From contig NZ_CP168151.1 in NCBI RefSeq assembly GCF_026913205.2, positions 1,240,001 to 1,304,000 on the forward strand: a DNA stretch of 64,000 nt. Direction: 5' to 3'. Within the stretch, counting starts at the first letter, position 1, and the number at the start of each line of letters is the position of its first letter. Positions 19,941 through 33,970 of this stretch are shown here, piece by piece. The position numbers and the translations under genes are program-made. This stretch comes from Lentilactobacillus sp. SPB1-3 (GTDB lineage Bacteria; Bacillota; Bacilli; Lactobacillales; Lactobacillaceae). A model generated the notes under the pieces. The model searched no databases and had not been told where the DNA came from. It worked only from the letters and a program-made list of their open reading frames with translations.

Positions 19941-20165
19941 CTAATGATGTAAATTAAAATGCTTAATTAAGGTTGTAACGCCTTCATCAAAACTCTTAAC
20001 ATGGAAAACATCTTGGTCTAGATTGATAACTTCAAACTTGTTATCTTCCAGCTCACGAATGCTTCCGATTGAATCCTTGCCCACCATCAATTCAGAAATT
20101 GGTTGGCCGGCACTATTTTTTGTATCGTTAATATCTACGTTAATTGACTTATTTGCTTTACTCAT
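19941..20165 (-). CDS. DUF2969 family small protein
   Basis: 74 residues, acidic and soluble. It resembles the DUF2969 family found between yidD/mbl and rodA in lactobacilli, with the core SELMVGKDSIGSIRELEDNKFEV. No function is established and no catalytic motif is visible. The start is ATG after AAGGAG. Conserved position in the cell-shape run suggests a link to elongation, which is inference only. Confidence 0.65.
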   Translation of the reverse strand: MSKANKSINVDINDTKNSAGQPISELMVGKDSIGSIRELEDNKFEVINLDQDVFHVKSFDEGVTTLIKHFNLHH

Positions 20166-20182
20166 TTTTTCTCCTTGGATAA

Positions 20183-20458
20183 TTACTTTAAGTTCATGGA
20201 TCTGCGATATTTGTCCCTAGCATTTTTATTTCTAAAAATAGTGAACTTATCTGGGACCGGATCATAGCCGCCTTTAACAAATGGATGACATCTGAGAATC
20301 CGTGCGATTCCCATAATCGTGCCCAAAATAGCGCCATGTTTGTTGATAGCACCTAACATGTAATTACTACATGTCGGATAGTATCGACAAGTTGGTGGGA
20401 ATAAAGGCGAAATATATCGCTGATACCAATGAACTAAACCAATTAGAATATGCTTCAA
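20183..20458 (-). CDS. yidD: Membrane protein insertion efficiency factor YidD
   Basis: 91 residues with the family pattern [21 protein letters not shown] near the N-terminus, including the conserved cysteines, and [12 protein letters not shown] in the second half. The N-terminal amphipathic helix associates with the inner face of the membrane, where it assists YidC/Sec insertion. The start is TTG with AGGGAT upstream. It starts 10 nt after the mbl stop. Confidence 0.92.
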   Translation of the reverse strand: MKHILIGLVHWYQRYISPLFPPTCRYYPTCSNYMLGAINKHGAILGTIMGIARILRCHPFVKGGYDPVPDKFTIFRNKNARDKYRRSMNLK

Positions 20459-20468
20459 AATATCCCTA

Positions 20469-21479
20469 CTATTCTTTATTTGACTTTGGCTTAGGATTTT
20501 TTACGTAGTGCTCAAGCAAAACCCCGGCACCTTTAGCAACGTTATCTAATGGATTCTCTGAAATGATTACTGGAACAGTCAATGCGTCAGCAATTACTTG
20601 ATCAATATTTTTAAGTAATGCACCACCACCCGTGAGCATAACCCCACGATCAACAATATCAGACGCAAGTTCTGGTGGAATTGATTCCAACACTTCTTTT
20701 GCACCGGAAATAATCAACTGAACAGTATCCTGAATTGCATCGGCAATTTCATTAGATGTAATGTTAATTGCTCTAGGCATTCCAGTAACTGCATCACGTC
20801 CACGAACTTCCATTTCGGTTTTATCCTCAGGATCTCTCTTAGCAGTACCAATTTGGATTTTAATATTTTCTGCAGTATGCTCACCTATTACCAAATTATG
20901 GTTCTGTTTGATATAAGTAACAATTTCAGTATTCATTTTATCACCAGCAACTCTGATAGACTTGCTAGCAACGATATCACCTAAAGAGATAACGGCGATG
21001 TCTGAAGTTCCACCACCCATATCAATAACCATGTTGCCTTGTGGTTTCCAAATATCCATTCCGGCACCAACTGCAGCAACTTTTGGTTCTTCTTCAAGAT
21101 AAACTTGTCCGCCACCGGCTTTTTCTGCAGCTTGCATAATGGCATTTCTTTCAATTTCAGTTACGTTAGTTGGGGCACAAATCATGATCTTTGGCTTAGA
21201 CATGAATCCCTTAACATCAAGTTTGTTAATGAAATACGTAAGCATTTCTTCCGTAATATCAAAATCAGAAATAACCCCATCCTTAAGTGGGCGAATTGCA
21301 CGAATATTACTTGGAGTTCGGCCTACCATTCGGTACGCTTCTTCTCCAACTGCTAATACTTTATTAGTTTTAGTGTCGATTGCGACTACTGAAGGTTCAT
21401 TTAAAACGATTCCCTTCCCTGCTAAATATATAAGCACATTAGCAGTTCCTAAGTCGATTCCTATGTCTTTTGCCATCAT
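20469..21479 (-). CDS. mbl: MreB-like cell-shape actin Mbl
   Basis: Bacterial actin that orients side-wall synthesis. 336 residues, with [14 protein letters not shown] (phosphate 1) at the N-terminus, [16 protein letters not shown] (phosphate 2) near 160 and LTGGGALL near 288. Two adjacent ATG codons follow GGGAGTTC; either could be used. mbl rather than mreB is favoured because mreC/mreD do not follow; yidD, a DUF2969 gene and rodA do. It is the first gene of the run ending at the GcvH-like gene. Confidence 0.92.
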   Translation of the reverse strand: MMAKDIGIDLGTANVLIYLAGKGIVLNEPSVVAIDTKTNKVLAVGEEAYRMVGRTPSNIRAIRPLKDGVISDFDITEEMLTYFINKLDVKGFMSKPKIMICAPTNVTEIERNAIMQAAEKAGGGQVYLEEEPKVAAVGAGMDIWKPQGNMVIDMGGGTSDIAVISLGDIVASKSIRVAGDKMNTEIVTYIKQNHNLVIGEHTAENIKIQIGTAKRDPEDKTEMEVRGRDAVTGMPRAINITSNEIADAIQDTVQLIISGAKEVLESIPPELASDIVDRGVMLTGGGALLKNIDQVIADALTVPVIISENPLDNVAKGAGVLLEHYVKNPKPKSNKE

Positions 21480-21572
21480 GAACTCCCTTTCGAAAACTAT
21501 ATAATCTCAATTTGTAATTATAACACATCCAGAGTGTCGATTTACTATTAGCTTTATTGCTTTTTGGTAAAG

Positions 21573-21599
21573 AAAAAGGATGAGAATAATCTCACCCTT
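21573..21599 (-). terminator. Terminator after murA
   Basis: AGGGTGAGA pairs with TCTCATCCT on the minus strand, then five U. Confidence 0.85.
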
Positions 21600-21604
21600 A
21601 AAAT

Positions 21605-22915
21605 TTAATCATGCTCAACTAGATTTTTCAGAACGACTTTATTCTCATCGTCGACATTAACTCTTTTAATTTCTGCACCTAAACCAGCAAGCTTCTTGTG
21701 AAAATTATAATATCCACGATCAAGGTATTGTAAATTTCTGACTTGTGTATAGCCATCAGCAACTAAACCGGCAATGACTAAGGCAGAAGCAGCACGCAAA
21801 TCGGTTGCAGCAACTTCTGCACCAGAAAATTGTGTTTTTCCTTCCATAACGACCGTTCGACCACTAATTGTGTACTTAGCATTCATCCGTCTCAATTCTT
21901 CCATATGCATAAAACGATTTTCAAAGACAGTTTCGGTCATTGCACTATCACCGTCTGCCAAAAGCTGTAAAATCGTCATCTGTGGTTGCATATCTGTAGG
22001 AAAACCCGGATGAGGCAATGTTTTAACATCAACCGGTCGCAGCGTGCTAGGTCCAATTACTCGAATACCATCATCTTTTTCGACAACAGTAATCCCCATT
22101 TCGCGCATTTTTAAAATTAATGGACGGTTATGTTCAGCAATAGCACCTTGAACAAATACATCGCCTTGAGTAGCAGCGGCAGCAATCATAAACGTTCCTG
22201 CCTCAATTCTGTCTTGAACAACTGCATGTTCAGTTCCATGAAGGTGGTCAACACCTTGAATTTTAATTTGTTCAGTGCCTGCACCACGAACATGAGCACC
22301 CATCTTATTCAGGACATTCACTAAGTCCACAATTTCAGGCTCTCTAGCGGCATTATGAATAGTTGTAGTCCCCTTAGCTAAGGTAGCAGCCATCACAATG
22401 TTTTGAGTAGCTCCGACACTTGGAAAATCAAGGTAAATTTCAGCTCCAGTTAATCCATGAGGCGCACTAGCTTCAACGTAACCATCATGCTGTTCAATGT
22501 TGGCACCTAAGGATTCAAAACCTTTTAGATGCAAATCAATTGGACGGGAACCGATTGCACATCCACCTGGCATAGCCACTTTGGCTGTGCCTAATCGTGC
22601 CAACAATGGTCCCATGACAACGATTGATGCTCTCATTTTAGAAACATAGTCAAATGGTGCCTCACTGGACACTTTATTACTGGCATCAAATTTAATCGTA
22701 TTATTATCTTCGTCAAAGTCTACTGAGATGTTTAAAAACTTTAAAACTTGATTCATTGTGTAAACATCAGAAAGCAAAGGCACATTAGTAATAATGTTTT
22801 CCCCTTCACTAGCTAAAATAGCGGCCGCTTGAATTGGCAACACTGCGTTTTTTGCGCCATCAATATGTACGGTTCCCTTTAATGGACGTTTTCCATGAAC
22901 AATTATCTTTTCCAA
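21605..22915 (-). CDS. murA: UDP-N-acetylglucosamine 1-carboxyvinyltransferase
   Basis: First committed step of peptidoglycan precursor synthesis (enolpyruvyl transfer to UDP-GlcNAc). 436 residues, with the EPSP-synthase-like double domain. The catalytic loop cysteine is Cys119 in [13 protein letters not shown], so the enzyme should be fosfomycin-sensitive at the active site. The start is TTG after GGGAGG. It follows the DUF1146 gene by 26 nt. Low-GC Gram-positives often carry two MurA paralogues; which one this is cannot be told here. Confidence 0.95.
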   Translation of the reverse strand: MEKIIVHGKRPLKGTVHIDGAKNAVLPIQAAAILASEGENIITNVPLLSDVYTMNQVLKFLNISVDFDEDNNTIKFDASNKVSSEAPFDYVSKMRASIVVMGPLLARLGTAKVAMPGGCAIGSRPIDLHLKGFESLGANIEQHDGYVEASAPHGLTGAEIYLDFPSVGATQNIVMAATLAKGTTTIHNAAREPEIVDLVNVLNKMGAHVRGAGTEQIKIQGVDHLHGTEHAVVQDRIEAGTFMIAAAATQGDVFVQGAIAEHNRPLILKMREMGITVVEKDDGIRVIGPSTLRPVDVKTLPHPGFPTDMQPQMTILQLLADGDSAMTETVFENRFMHMEELRRMNAKYTISGRTVVMEGKTQFSGAEVAATDLRAASALVIAGLVADGYTQVRNLQYLDRGYYNFHKKLAGLGAEIKRVNVDDENKVVLKNLVEHD

Positions 22916-22941
22916 AAACCATAACCTCCCACAATAACCTA

Positions 22942-23172
22942 CTATTTAATCAAAAATACAAGATTCCTGATATTATCAATCAACGACAAAAAGAACGAAC
23001 TTACCATGTATCCTAACGCTACTGATAATAGCACAATTAGTAGCTTACCTGGTAATGCGCGGATTGGAATATATCTTTCTATATGAATCTCATTTATGCT
23101 CCAAAATGCCAAAAAAATAAAGAAAATATACAAAAACAATGTGATTAATGATTGTAAACCGAACATTGACAT
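22942..23172 (-). CDS. DUF1146 family small membrane protein
   Basis: 76 residues with two membrane segments (about 5-25 and 45-68) and the central [27 protein letters not shown] typical of DUF1146 (YwzB-like). The frame is open seven codons further upstream, but GGGGGTG lies within that stretch, so this ATG is chosen. It immediately precedes murA and is probably co-transcribed, as in other Firmicutes. Function unknown. Confidence 0.8.
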   Translation of the reverse strand: MSMFGLQSLITLFLYIFFIFLAFWSINEIHIERYIPIRALPGKLLIVLLSVALGYMVSSFFLSLIDNIRNLVFLIK

Positions 23173-23261
23173 TATGGCACCCCCAATACTCACTCAATAC
23201 TAACATAATTACCCGTCAAAGTCCCTTAAATTTAGCCATTTCAAGAAAATATCTAGACCAA

Positions 23262-23293
23262 AATAAAAATCACATTCCGATTTGGAATGTGAC
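23262..23293 (-). terminator. Terminator after the ABC exporter gene
   Basis: TCACATTCC pairs with GGAATGTGA on the minus strand, followed by UUUUUAUUUU. Confidence 0.88.
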
Positions 23294-23300
23294 ATTGATT

Positions 23301-25094
23301 TTATTCAAATTGTGCGTTGTATAACTTAGCATATTCTCCATTTTTCTTGATCAATTCATCATGGGTCCCTTGCTCAACCACGTTGCCATCATCAAGCACG
23401 ACGATTTTATCAGCACTATGAATCGTTGATAATCTGTGAGCAATCACTAGAGATGTTCTTTCTTCAATTAACATACTCATGGCATGTTGAATGGCTTTCT
23501 CAGATTCATTATCTAAACTAGCTGTCGCCTCATCCATGATAATAATTTGAGCATCTTTGAGTAAAGCTCTAGCAATAGAAATTCTTTGTTTTTGACCACC
23601 AGATAGCTTAACTCCTCGTTCGCCAATTTGAGTATCCATACCGTCAGGTAAAGAATTGATGTACGTATCAATATCAGCTAGTTTAGCAACTCGCCAAACC
23701 TCATCCATAGTGGCATCGGACTTACCATACATAATATTATCTCTGATAGTGCCATCGATCATAAAGACATCTTGGCTAACAATGGCAATATTTTGTCGTA
23801 AAGACTTAATTTTTAAAGTTTTAATTGGATCATCATCAAATAAAATATCACCATCTTGAATATCATACAAACGATCGATCAATTTAGTAATGGTGGTCTT
23901 ACCAGATCCTGAATGACCCACTAAAGCAGTCATTTTACCAAGTTCAACATCAAATGTCACTCCATGCAAAGTTGCGTCGTGAACGTTGTCCTTATGGCTC
24001 TCATCATAAGAAAATGAAACATCTTTTATTGAAATTCCCTTCTTCAACTCTGGAAAATCAATTGCGTCTTTAGATTCTTTGATATCTGGTTGTAAATGCA
24101 TGATTTCGGTAATCCGGCCAAAGGAAACTAAAGACTGTTGCAATTGATTCAGTAGCATTGTGAATGACCTGATAGGATCTTGTAGCATTCCAACATAGGT
24201 AATGTAGGCAACCATTTGTCCAATCATCAACTGCTTATTCATAACAAAGTAAGCACCTAGTAACAGAACGATTGCAGTACCCAAATAATTCACAAAGTTA
24301 ATCAAAGGTGAAAAAATAGCTTGGTTTTGTGCCGCTTGAATCAAATTTTGTCGGTTTTTATCAGCTACTTTGGCAAAACGGTTTTCTTCAATTTGTTCAC
24401 TGGTATAACTCTTGATCAAAGAAATCTCAGTTAAAGTATTCTGCATTTGATTAGACATTTGAGCCTGTGACAATCGAGCTCGACCGAAGGCATCATGAAT
24501 TCTCTTTCTAAAAATCCGATAGATTAAGAACATCAGCGGAAAAGTAATCGTAACAGCAAGTGCCATTTGCCAATTAACAATGAAGATAAAAACGTAAACC
24601 CCAATAAAAGTGAACATGCCGCCGACCATCGACAACATATTCGCGGATATCAAACTTTGTAGGTTACTAATATCATTAGTCAATCGAACCATTAAGTCAC
24701 CAGTTTTGCTTGATTCGAAGAAATGTGTATCAAGTCCTAAAATATAGTCGTAAAGGTCATTTCTTAAATCATAAATAGCTCCCTGACTCATAACACTCAT
24801 GTAATACGTAGAAAAATAGTTCAAACCTCCTAAGATAACAGCACTAACAAGTAATAGAATAATAGATTGCGCTAATCGGCCAAGATTTCGACTTGGAATA
24901 ACTTTATCAATAATGTACTGAGTAATTTGTGGTAACACAAATTGCAGACCTGTAATCAAAACCAGTACGATAATGTTTGCAATTAAAATTCCCCGTTTTT
25001 TTAACACTTTAGAAAAAACAAACTTAAACATCTGCCCCATTGTGACATCATTATCTGTTGAAGCAGATCCGTCAGCTGGATTATTTGCAGCCAT
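23301..25094 (-). CDS. ABC exporter, fused permease-ATPase (multidrug/lipid type)
   Basis: 597-residue half-transporter. Six membrane segments (about 38-330) precede a nucleotide-binding domain with Walker A GHSGSGKTT near 393, LSGGQKQRISIARALL near 497 and IIMDEATASLD near 520. It has the MsbA/LmrA-like layout and would act as a homodimer, or as a heterodimer with a second half elsewhere. The start is ATG after AAGGGGGG. It stands between the atp operon and DUF1146-murA with terminators on both sides. The substrate cannot be predicted. Confidence 0.92.
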   Translation of the reverse strand: MAANNPADGSASTDNDVTMGQMFKFVFSKVLKKRGILIANIIVLVLITGLQFVLPQITQYIIDKVIPSRNLGRLAQSIILLLVSAVILGGLNYFSTYYMSVMSQGAIYDLRNDLYDYILGLDTHFFESSKTGDLMVRLTNDISNLQSLISANMLSMVGGMFTFIGVYVFIFIVNWQMALAVTITFPLMFLIYRIFRKRIHDAFGRARLSQAQMSNQMQNTLTEISLIKSYTSEQIEENRFAKVADKNRQNLIQAAQNQAIFSPLINFVNYLGTAIVLLLGAYFVMNKQLMIGQMVAYITYVGMLQDPIRSFTMLLNQLQQSLVSFGRITEIMHLQPDIKESKDAIDFPELKKGISIKDVSFSYDESHKDNVHDATLHGVTFDVELGKMTALVGHSGSGKTTITKLIDRLYDIQDGDILFDDDPIKTLKIKSLRQNIAIVSQDVFMIDGTIRDNIMYGKSDATMDEVWRVAKLADIDTYINSLPDGMDTQIGERGVKLSGGQKQRISIARALLKDAQIIIMDEATASLDNESEKAIQHAMSMLIEERTSLVIAHRLSTIHSADKIVVLDDGNVVEQGTHDELIKKNGEYAKLYNAQFE

Positions 25095-25198
25095 TACTAT
25101 CCCCCCTTATAAAGATTAATATCTATAACACAATTATAACTAGCACTAAATCATTCACAAGTATCTTGTCTTACAAGGAGCCCACTTAAAAAAGCGCA

Positions 25199-25225
25199 AA
25201 AAAAAAAGCCGAATAAAATTCGACT
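25199..25225 (-). terminator. Terminator of the atp operon
   Basis: AGTCGAAT pairs with ATTCGGCT, followed on the minus strand by a long U run just beyond the atpC stop. Confidence 0.88.
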
Positions 25226-25232
25226 TTTACAA

Positions 25233-25649
25233 CTACTTATTAGCAGTATTAATTCGATTAATCGCTCTTCTAAGTGCAACTTGAGCTCTGAGAAGTGAAT
25301 CCTTGTCTTGAGCCTGTTGGGCTTCGGCAATCTTCTGTTCAGCACGTTTCCGTGCATCCTCAGCACGAGCAACATCAATGTCATCTGAGCATTCAGCAGT
25401 GTCAGCAACGATTGTTGCAACATTGTTAGAAAATTCCAAAAAACCGCCATTTACAGCAATGGTGTCCTCTTTGCTATCATACTTAACTCTAGCTTCATCA
25501 ACAGCTAAAGTAGAAATGACAGGAACGTGATTTGCCATGATACCAATTTGACCATTTTTAGTTGAAACAACTAACATTTCAGCAGAATGTTCATACACTT
25601 TTCCATCAGGAGTAACGATACTAACGGTAATAACTGAATTATCAGCCAA
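25233..25649 (-). CDS. atpC: ATP synthase epsilon subunit
   Basis: 138 residues. An N-terminal beta-sandwich with VVSTKNGQIGIMANHVPVI is followed by a C-terminal helical hairpin (DARKRAEQKIAEAQ onward) that inhibits F1 in the extended state. The start is TTG after AAGGAGGGG, 13 nt beyond atpD. Last gene of the operon. Confidence 0.96.
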   Translation of the reverse strand: MADNSVITVSIVTPDGKVYEHSAEMLVVSTKNGQIGIMANHVPVISTLAVDEARVKYDSKEDTIAVNGGFLEFSNNVATIVADTAECSDDIDVARAEDARKRAEQKIAEAQQAQDKDSLLRAQVALRRAINRINTANK

Positions 25650-25662
25650 TTAGAACCCCTCC

Positions 25663-27075
<1,413 letters not shown>

Positions 27076-27101
27076 TTAGTTAATTCCTCCATTAATTATT
27101 T

Positions 27102-28013
27102 CTATTGACTAAGAGCTTCCTGACCACCAGTAATTTCAGTGATTTCAGTAGTAATTGCGGCCTGACGAGCTCGGTTATATTGTAATTCCAAGCTGCTAAT
27201 TAAGTCATCAGCATTATCTGAAGCTGACTTCATAGCAGTAGAACTTGAAGCATGTTCAGATGTCTTAGCATCCAAGATTGCTCCATAAACCAAACTTTCA
27301 GAATATTGTGGCAATATTACGTTCAATACTTCTTTTTCTGATGGTTCAACATCATAACTTGCAGTCAATTCGTTGGACTCAATATCATTACTAGCGTCAC
27401 TATCAAAAGATTCGCTATCAATTGGGAGCATCTTTTCAGCTCTAAAGTTAGATGTCAAACGGTTAACAAAATGTTCATAACAAACATATAGTTCATCGAA
27501 GGCTCCATTGTCGTACATCTTCGTTGCAGTTTTAACGATTTCTCGAACTTCGTTAAAAGTTGGGACATCACTAACGCCACGATATTCATACGAAACATTC
27601 CGACCTAACTTTTTGTAAAAGTCGGCACCATTACCACCAACGGCAAGGATTTGGATGTCATCGCTACTATTATGCTTTTCAATGAATGAGTTTGTTTCTC
27701 TGATTACATTACTGTTATAACTGCCGACCATTCCTCGGTCAGAAGTAATAACCATGTAAGCAGTTCTCTTAGTTGAAGATTGATCATTGTCAGCTGAATG
27801 ACCAGAGGTTTTAGCCAATCCATCTAGAAAGTGAGATTGTGCTAAATGTAAAACTACCGATTTTACCTGGCTTGCGTATTGATCATAGCTAGTCGTATGC
27901 TTTTGAATCTGGTTTAACTTAGACTGAGAAACCATCTCCATGGCATTCGTAATTTGTCGCGTCTTCTTTGTAGAAGTGATCCGATGCTTAACATCGTTTA
28001 ACGAAGCAACCAT
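27102..28013 (-). CDS. atpG: ATP synthase gamma subunit
   Basis: Central rotor shaft. 303 residues with the conserved N-terminal helix ([26 protein letters not shown]) and C-terminal helix ([19 protein letters not shown]). An acidic insert of about 25 residues near 195-225 is lineage-specific in appearance. The start is ATG after AAGGAGGGTG. Confidence 0.97.
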   Translation of the reverse strand: MVASLNDVKHRITSTKKTRQITNAMEMVSQSKLNQIQKHTTSYDQYASQVKSVVLHLAQSHFLDGLAKTSGHSADNDQSSTKRTAYMVITSDRGMVGSYNSNVIRETNSFIEKHNSSDDIQILAVGGNGADFYKKLGRNVSYEYRGVSDVPTFNEVREIVKTATKMYDNGAFDELYVCYEHFVNRLTSNFRAEKMLPIDSESFDSDASNDIESNELTASYDVEPSEKEVLNVILPQYSESLVYGAILDAKTSEHASSSTAMKSASDNADDLISSLELQYNRARQAAITTEITEITGGQEALSQ

Positions 28014-28032
28014 GTAATCTCACCCTCCTTAA

Positions 28033-30131
<2,099 letters not shown>

Positions 30132-30142
<11 letters not shown>

Positions 30143-30647
30143 TTAGCTTTCCCAACCCTTCAACATAAGAATCAACGAGAGCTTTTTGGTCATCCTCGTT
30201 TAATTCTTTAGAAATGATTTTGGAAGCGATCTCAACTGATAGACTTGCCACATCTTTCTTAGAGTTTGCCAATGCTTCTTGTCGTTCTCTCTCAATATCT
30301 TGTTCAGCAGAACTCTTAAGGTTTGAGGCATCTTGCCGAGCATCGTTGATAATTTGATCACGTTGCTTTTGACCAGAGTCCTTAGCTTGACTAATAATTC
30401 CACTAGCTTCTTCACGAGTGTTTTGAAGTTCTGCTTGTCTTTTACTTGCAAGATCAGCAGCTTCAGTCCGTGATTTTTCTGCGGAATCAATATCATTTGA
30501 GATTTTATCGGAACGATCTTGTAACATCTTGGTCAATGGTTTCCACGCAACTAGTTTAATCAACCACATTAAGATCAAGAAACTAATCATGACGAAAATC
30601 ATATCACCAGTGTACAACTGTGTTCCTACTACAGAATACGAAAACAT
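30132..30647 (-). CDS. atpF: ATP synthase b subunit
   Basis: 171 residues. One N-terminal membrane helix (about 14-32) is followed by a long charged helix forming the peripheral stalk. SD and ATG are clear. It lies between atpE and atpH. Confidence 0.96.
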
Positions 30648-30684
30648 TTATTGGCACCTCCTTCTGAAATATTATTAATCGTCA

Positions 30685-30912
<228 letters not shown>

Positions 30913-30919
30913 TTAAATT

Positions 30920-31633
30920 TTACTCCTCGACTTCAACTTTTCGAGAAATATAAACAGCTGATAATGTTACAAAAATAAAGGCTTGAATACATCCAATAAA
31001 TACAGAGAAGCCTTGCCAAGCCAATTCAAGTGGTAAACTAACAACCCACATTAGTGGACCGCCCTTTACCGCCATACCTGTGATAATAGTTAATAACATT
31101 TCACCGGCATAGATATTACCGAATAGTCGTAGTCCTAAGGTCAAGAAATTAGTAAATTCCTCAAAGATGTTAACCACGAAAAACAGTGAAAATGGTTTAA
31201 GATAATTGGCAAAATGCTTCTTGTATCCTAGAGCCCTAATACCCATAAACTGAGCTAAAGTCAAAGTTAACAGCGACAACGTTAAAGTAACGATTGGATC
31301 AGCTGTTGGACTCTTAACATAGGTCACACCGGAAACATCAACGTGCAAGAATAATCCTAGTTGGTTAGCAACCAAGATGAATAAAAACAGCGTAAATGCC
31401 CAGAGTCCTAAATCTTTGCTCATTTCACCAGGGAGAGAGCCTCTAACGATTCCGTTAGTAAAATCAACCGCATACTCCAGAATGTTTTGACCCTTTCCAG
31501 GCTTAAGGCTTAAATGTCTAGACAAACCAAATACGATTCCAAATACAATAAGAAAAACAATCATAATTGAAATTAAGTTTCCAACGTTAAAAGTTAATCC
31601 TAAAAATTGAAAGGTAGAAGTAGGTTGTCCCAC
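30920..31633 (-). CDS. atpB: ATP synthase a subunit
   Basis: Membrane channel subunit, 237 residues and about six membrane helices. The essential arginine helix is seen as LGLRLFGNIYAGEMLL near 170. The start is GTG with AGAGGTGAG upstream; an ATG one base out of frame is not usable. First gene of the operon: there is no atpI-like gene between it and the promoter, as in other lactobacilli. Confidence 0.96.
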   Translation of the reverse strand: MGQPTSTFQFLGLTFNVGNLISIMIVFLIVFGIVFGLSRHLSLKPGKGQNILEYAVDFTNGIVRGSLPGEMSKDLGLWAFTLFLFILVANQLGLFLHVDVSGVTYVKSPTADPIVTLTLSLLTLTLAQFMGIRALGYKKHFANYLKPFSLFFVVNIFEEFTNFLTLGLRLFGNIYAGEMLLTIITGMAVKGGPLMWVVSLPLELAWQGFSVFIGCIQAFIFVTLSAVYISRKVEVEE

Positions 31634-31769
31634 ATAGTCTCACCTCTTTCCATGACAAATTCTACGCAACGTGTATCTAACTGGTTAGTGGTCGGGAAGA
31701 CATCTCATACCAAAGATAAATTTGCGATGGTAATGAACGAAATTATAAATCCGTCCAAATACATTAGAA

Positions 31770-31798
31770 ATCATACCACCAAACAAGCCAAAATTCAA
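31770..31798 (-). promoter_or_regulatory. Promoter of the atp operon
   Basis: On the minus strand TTGAAT (-35, 31793-31798) is spaced exactly 17 nt from TATGAT (-10, 31770-31775), about 140 nt ahead of atpB. A good sigma-A match. Confidence 0.75.
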
Positions 31799-31861
31799 AG
31801 CAATATTGACTTTAAAAAAACTTATTAGATAAGGTCGTTAACGACTTTTTAAACGCATATC

Positions 31862-31893
31862 AAAAAAGCAGAGGCAAAACTTCACCATCTGCA
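31862..31893 (-). terminator. Terminator after upp
   Basis: GCAGA pairs with TCTGC around an inner GG/CC, then six U on the minus strand. Confidence 0.75.
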
Positions 31894-31903
31894 AATTAAT
31901 TAA

Positions 31904-32533
31904 TTATTTAGTTCCGAATAAACGGTCACCAGCATCCCCTAAACCGGGAATAATGTAACCATCATCACTTAGCTTATCGTCAAGTGCGGCGGTGTAGATA
32001 TCAACGTCTGGGTGCGCTTCTTGTAATGCCTTAACTCCTTCAGGAGCAGAAACTAAGCAGACAAACTTGATGCTACTTGCACCGCGTTTTTTCAATGCAT
32101 CGATGGCCATGATTGCTGAACCACCAGTTGCCAACATTGGGTCCACAACAAAAACTTGTCGCTGATCAATATCAGAAGGCAATTTTACAAAATATTCATG
32201 AGGCTCAAAAGTCTCTTCATCACGATACATACCAATGTGTCCAACTTTGGCTGCAGGAATCAAATCAAGAATTCCATCTACCATGCCGATTCCGGCTCTC
32301 AAAATTGGCACAACGGCAACTTTTTTACCCGAAATTTGCTTAGCATGGGCAATTGCGACTGGAGTTTGAACGTCAACATCTTCTAAAGGCATGTCTCGAG
32401 AAACCTCAAACGCCATTAACGTTGCAATTTCGTTAACAATTTGTCGGAAGTCTTTCGTACCACAATCCTTATTTCTTATCATTGTCAATTTATGTTGAAT
32501 CAACGGATGATCCATAACTTGAAACTTACCCAA
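31904..32533 (-). CDS. upp: Uracil phosphoribosyltransferase
   Basis: Pyrimidine salvage: uracil plus PRPP gives UMP. With the TTG start behind GAAGGAGTG the protein is 209 residues beginning [10 protein letters not shown], exactly the family size; the frame is open 27 codons further but without a ribosome-binding site. The PRPP loop is [12 protein letters not shown]. Own terminator; preceded by the glyA terminator. Confidence 0.96.
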   Translation of the reverse strand: MGKFQVMDHPLIQHKLTMIRNKDCGTKDFRQIVNEIATLMAFEVSRDMPLEDVDVQTPVAIAHAKQISGKKVAVVPILRAGIGMVDGILDLIPAAKVGHIGMYRDEETFEPHEYFVKLPSDIDQRQVFVVDPMLATGGSAIMAIDALKKRGASSIKFVCLVSAPEGVKALQEAHPDVDIYTAALDDKLSDDGYIIPGLGDAGDRLFGTK

Positions 32534-32623
32534 AGTATTCCACTCCTTCTTTATTCCAAACAATTGTATCACATTCATACCTGACTGTTGAGATAAGTTA
32601 GGCCTAATTAGCAATTTTAATGC

Positions 32624-32659
32624 AAAAAAAGAATTCCAACCGTCTCTGAGTTGGAATTC
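32624..32659 (-). terminator. Terminator after glyA
   Basis: A perfect 10-bp stem GAATTCCAAC/GTTGGAATTC is followed by seven U on the minus strand. Confidence 0.9.
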
Positions 32660-32673
32660 TGCTTAAATCTCTA

Positions 32674-33912
32674 CTATTGTATTGGATATTTATCTGTTAA
32701 TTCGATAGCTTGTTTAGCGACCTGTTGTAAATTAGCTTCATTTTCAGGATCATTGATAACTTGAAGAATCAATTTGGCAACAGTTCTACAATCATTTTCT
32801 TTAAATCCACGAGTAGTTATCGCAGGTGTTCCTAATCTTAAGCCACTAGTTTTCGAAGGTGGCAATGGATCGTTAGGAATCCCTTCTTTATTGGTAGTGA
32901 TATGAACTTTATCTAATAAATCTTGTAGCTCAGCACCATTTAACCCACACTTCGAAAGATTCAAAGTCATTAAATGATTATCCGTACCGCCCGTCAAAAC
33001 TGAGACTGTGTCTGATGACTGAAATACCTCGGCCATTGCCTGAGCATTTTTAATAATCTGTTTGGCATAATCTTTGAATTCTGGTTGTAAGTCTTCATAA
33101 AACGCTGCAGCTTTACCTGCTATTACATGTTCAAGTGGACCACCCTGACTACCAGGAAAAACAGCTGAATTCAATTTTTTAGCATATTCTTGTTTAGCTA
33201 AGATCATTCCACCACGAGGACCTCTTAAAGTCTTATGGGTCGTTGTAGTAACCACGTCAGCATATTCAACTGGATTAGGATGTAATCCTGCAGCAACTAA
33301 TCCAGCGATATGAGCCATATCGACCATCAGATAAGCACCAACAGAATCAGCGATATCTCTGAATTTTTGCCAATCGATAATTCGGCTGTATGCAGAAGCC
33401 CCTGCTATGATGAGCTTTGGCTGAACTTCTTGTGCTTGTTTTGCAATAGCATCATAATCTAAAAGTTCAGTTTCAGAATTTAATTCATACGAATGAGCAT
33501 CATAGAGCTTTCCAGAAAAGCTGACTTTCGCACCATGGGTAAGATGACCACCAGCATCTAAACCCATGCCCAAAATTGTATCCCCAGGCTTTAAAAAAGC
33601 AGCGTATGCAGCTTGGTTGGCTTGCGATCCTGAGTGAGGCTGAACATTTACATACTCAGCATTAAATAATTCCTTAGCTCGATCAATAGCCAGTTGTTCA
33701 ACCACATCAATATATTCACAACCGCCATAGTAACGACGTCCAGGATAACCCTCAGCATACTTGTTAGTTAAGACTGAGCCTTGAGCAGCTCTGACAGCAT
33801 TAGAAACAATGTTCTCTGAAGCAATCAATTCAATGTTATGTTGCTGACGATTTTCTTCATGACCGATTGCATCCCATAAGGCACGGTCCTGCGTTTGATA
33901 ATCATAGTTCAA
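32674..33912 (-). CDS. glyA: Serine hydroxymethyltransferase
   Basis: PLP enzyme interconverting serine and glycine and charging tetrahydrofolate. 412 residues from the TTG behind GAGGTG. The PLP lysine is in [15 protein letters not shown], and the folate and active-site motifs HSGSQAN and DMAHIAG are present. A GTG five codons earlier lies within the ribosome-binding site. It ends the run tdk-prfA-prmC-TsaC-glyA. Confidence 0.96.
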   Translation of the reverse strand: MNYDYQTQDRALWDAIGHEENRQQHNIELIASENIVSNAVRAAQGSVLTNKYAEGYPGRRYYGGCEYIDVVEQLAIDRAKELFNAEYVNVQPHSGSQANQAAYAAFLKPGDTILGMGLDAGGHLTHGAKVSFSGKLYDAHSYELNSETELLDYDAIAKQAQEVQPKLIIAGASAYSRIIDWQKFRDIADSVGAYLMVDMAHIAGLVAAGLHPNPVEYADVVTTTTHKTLRGPRGGMILAKQEYAKKLNSAVFPGSQGGPLEHVIAGKAAAFYEDLQPEFKDYAKQIIKNAQAMAEVFQSSDTVSVLTGGTDNHLMTLNLSKCGLNGAELQDLLDKVHITTNKEGIPNDPLPPSKTSGLRLGTPAITTRGFKENDCRTVAKLILQVINDPENEANLQQVAKQAIELTDKYPIQ

Positions 33913-33970
33913 CCTACAACACCTCACAATAATTTTTTAGTTCTCTAAAATTTCTGAAACGATACCTAAA

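Noticed and set aside
21039-21504. Plus-strand open frames of 105 and 121 codons
   Set aside because: They lie fully opposite mbl, have no ribosome-binding site and have shadow-like composition.
31634-31769. An atpI gene ahead of atpB
   Set aside because: No minus-strand frame with membrane segments; the stretch is a 5' untranslated leader behind a clear promoter.
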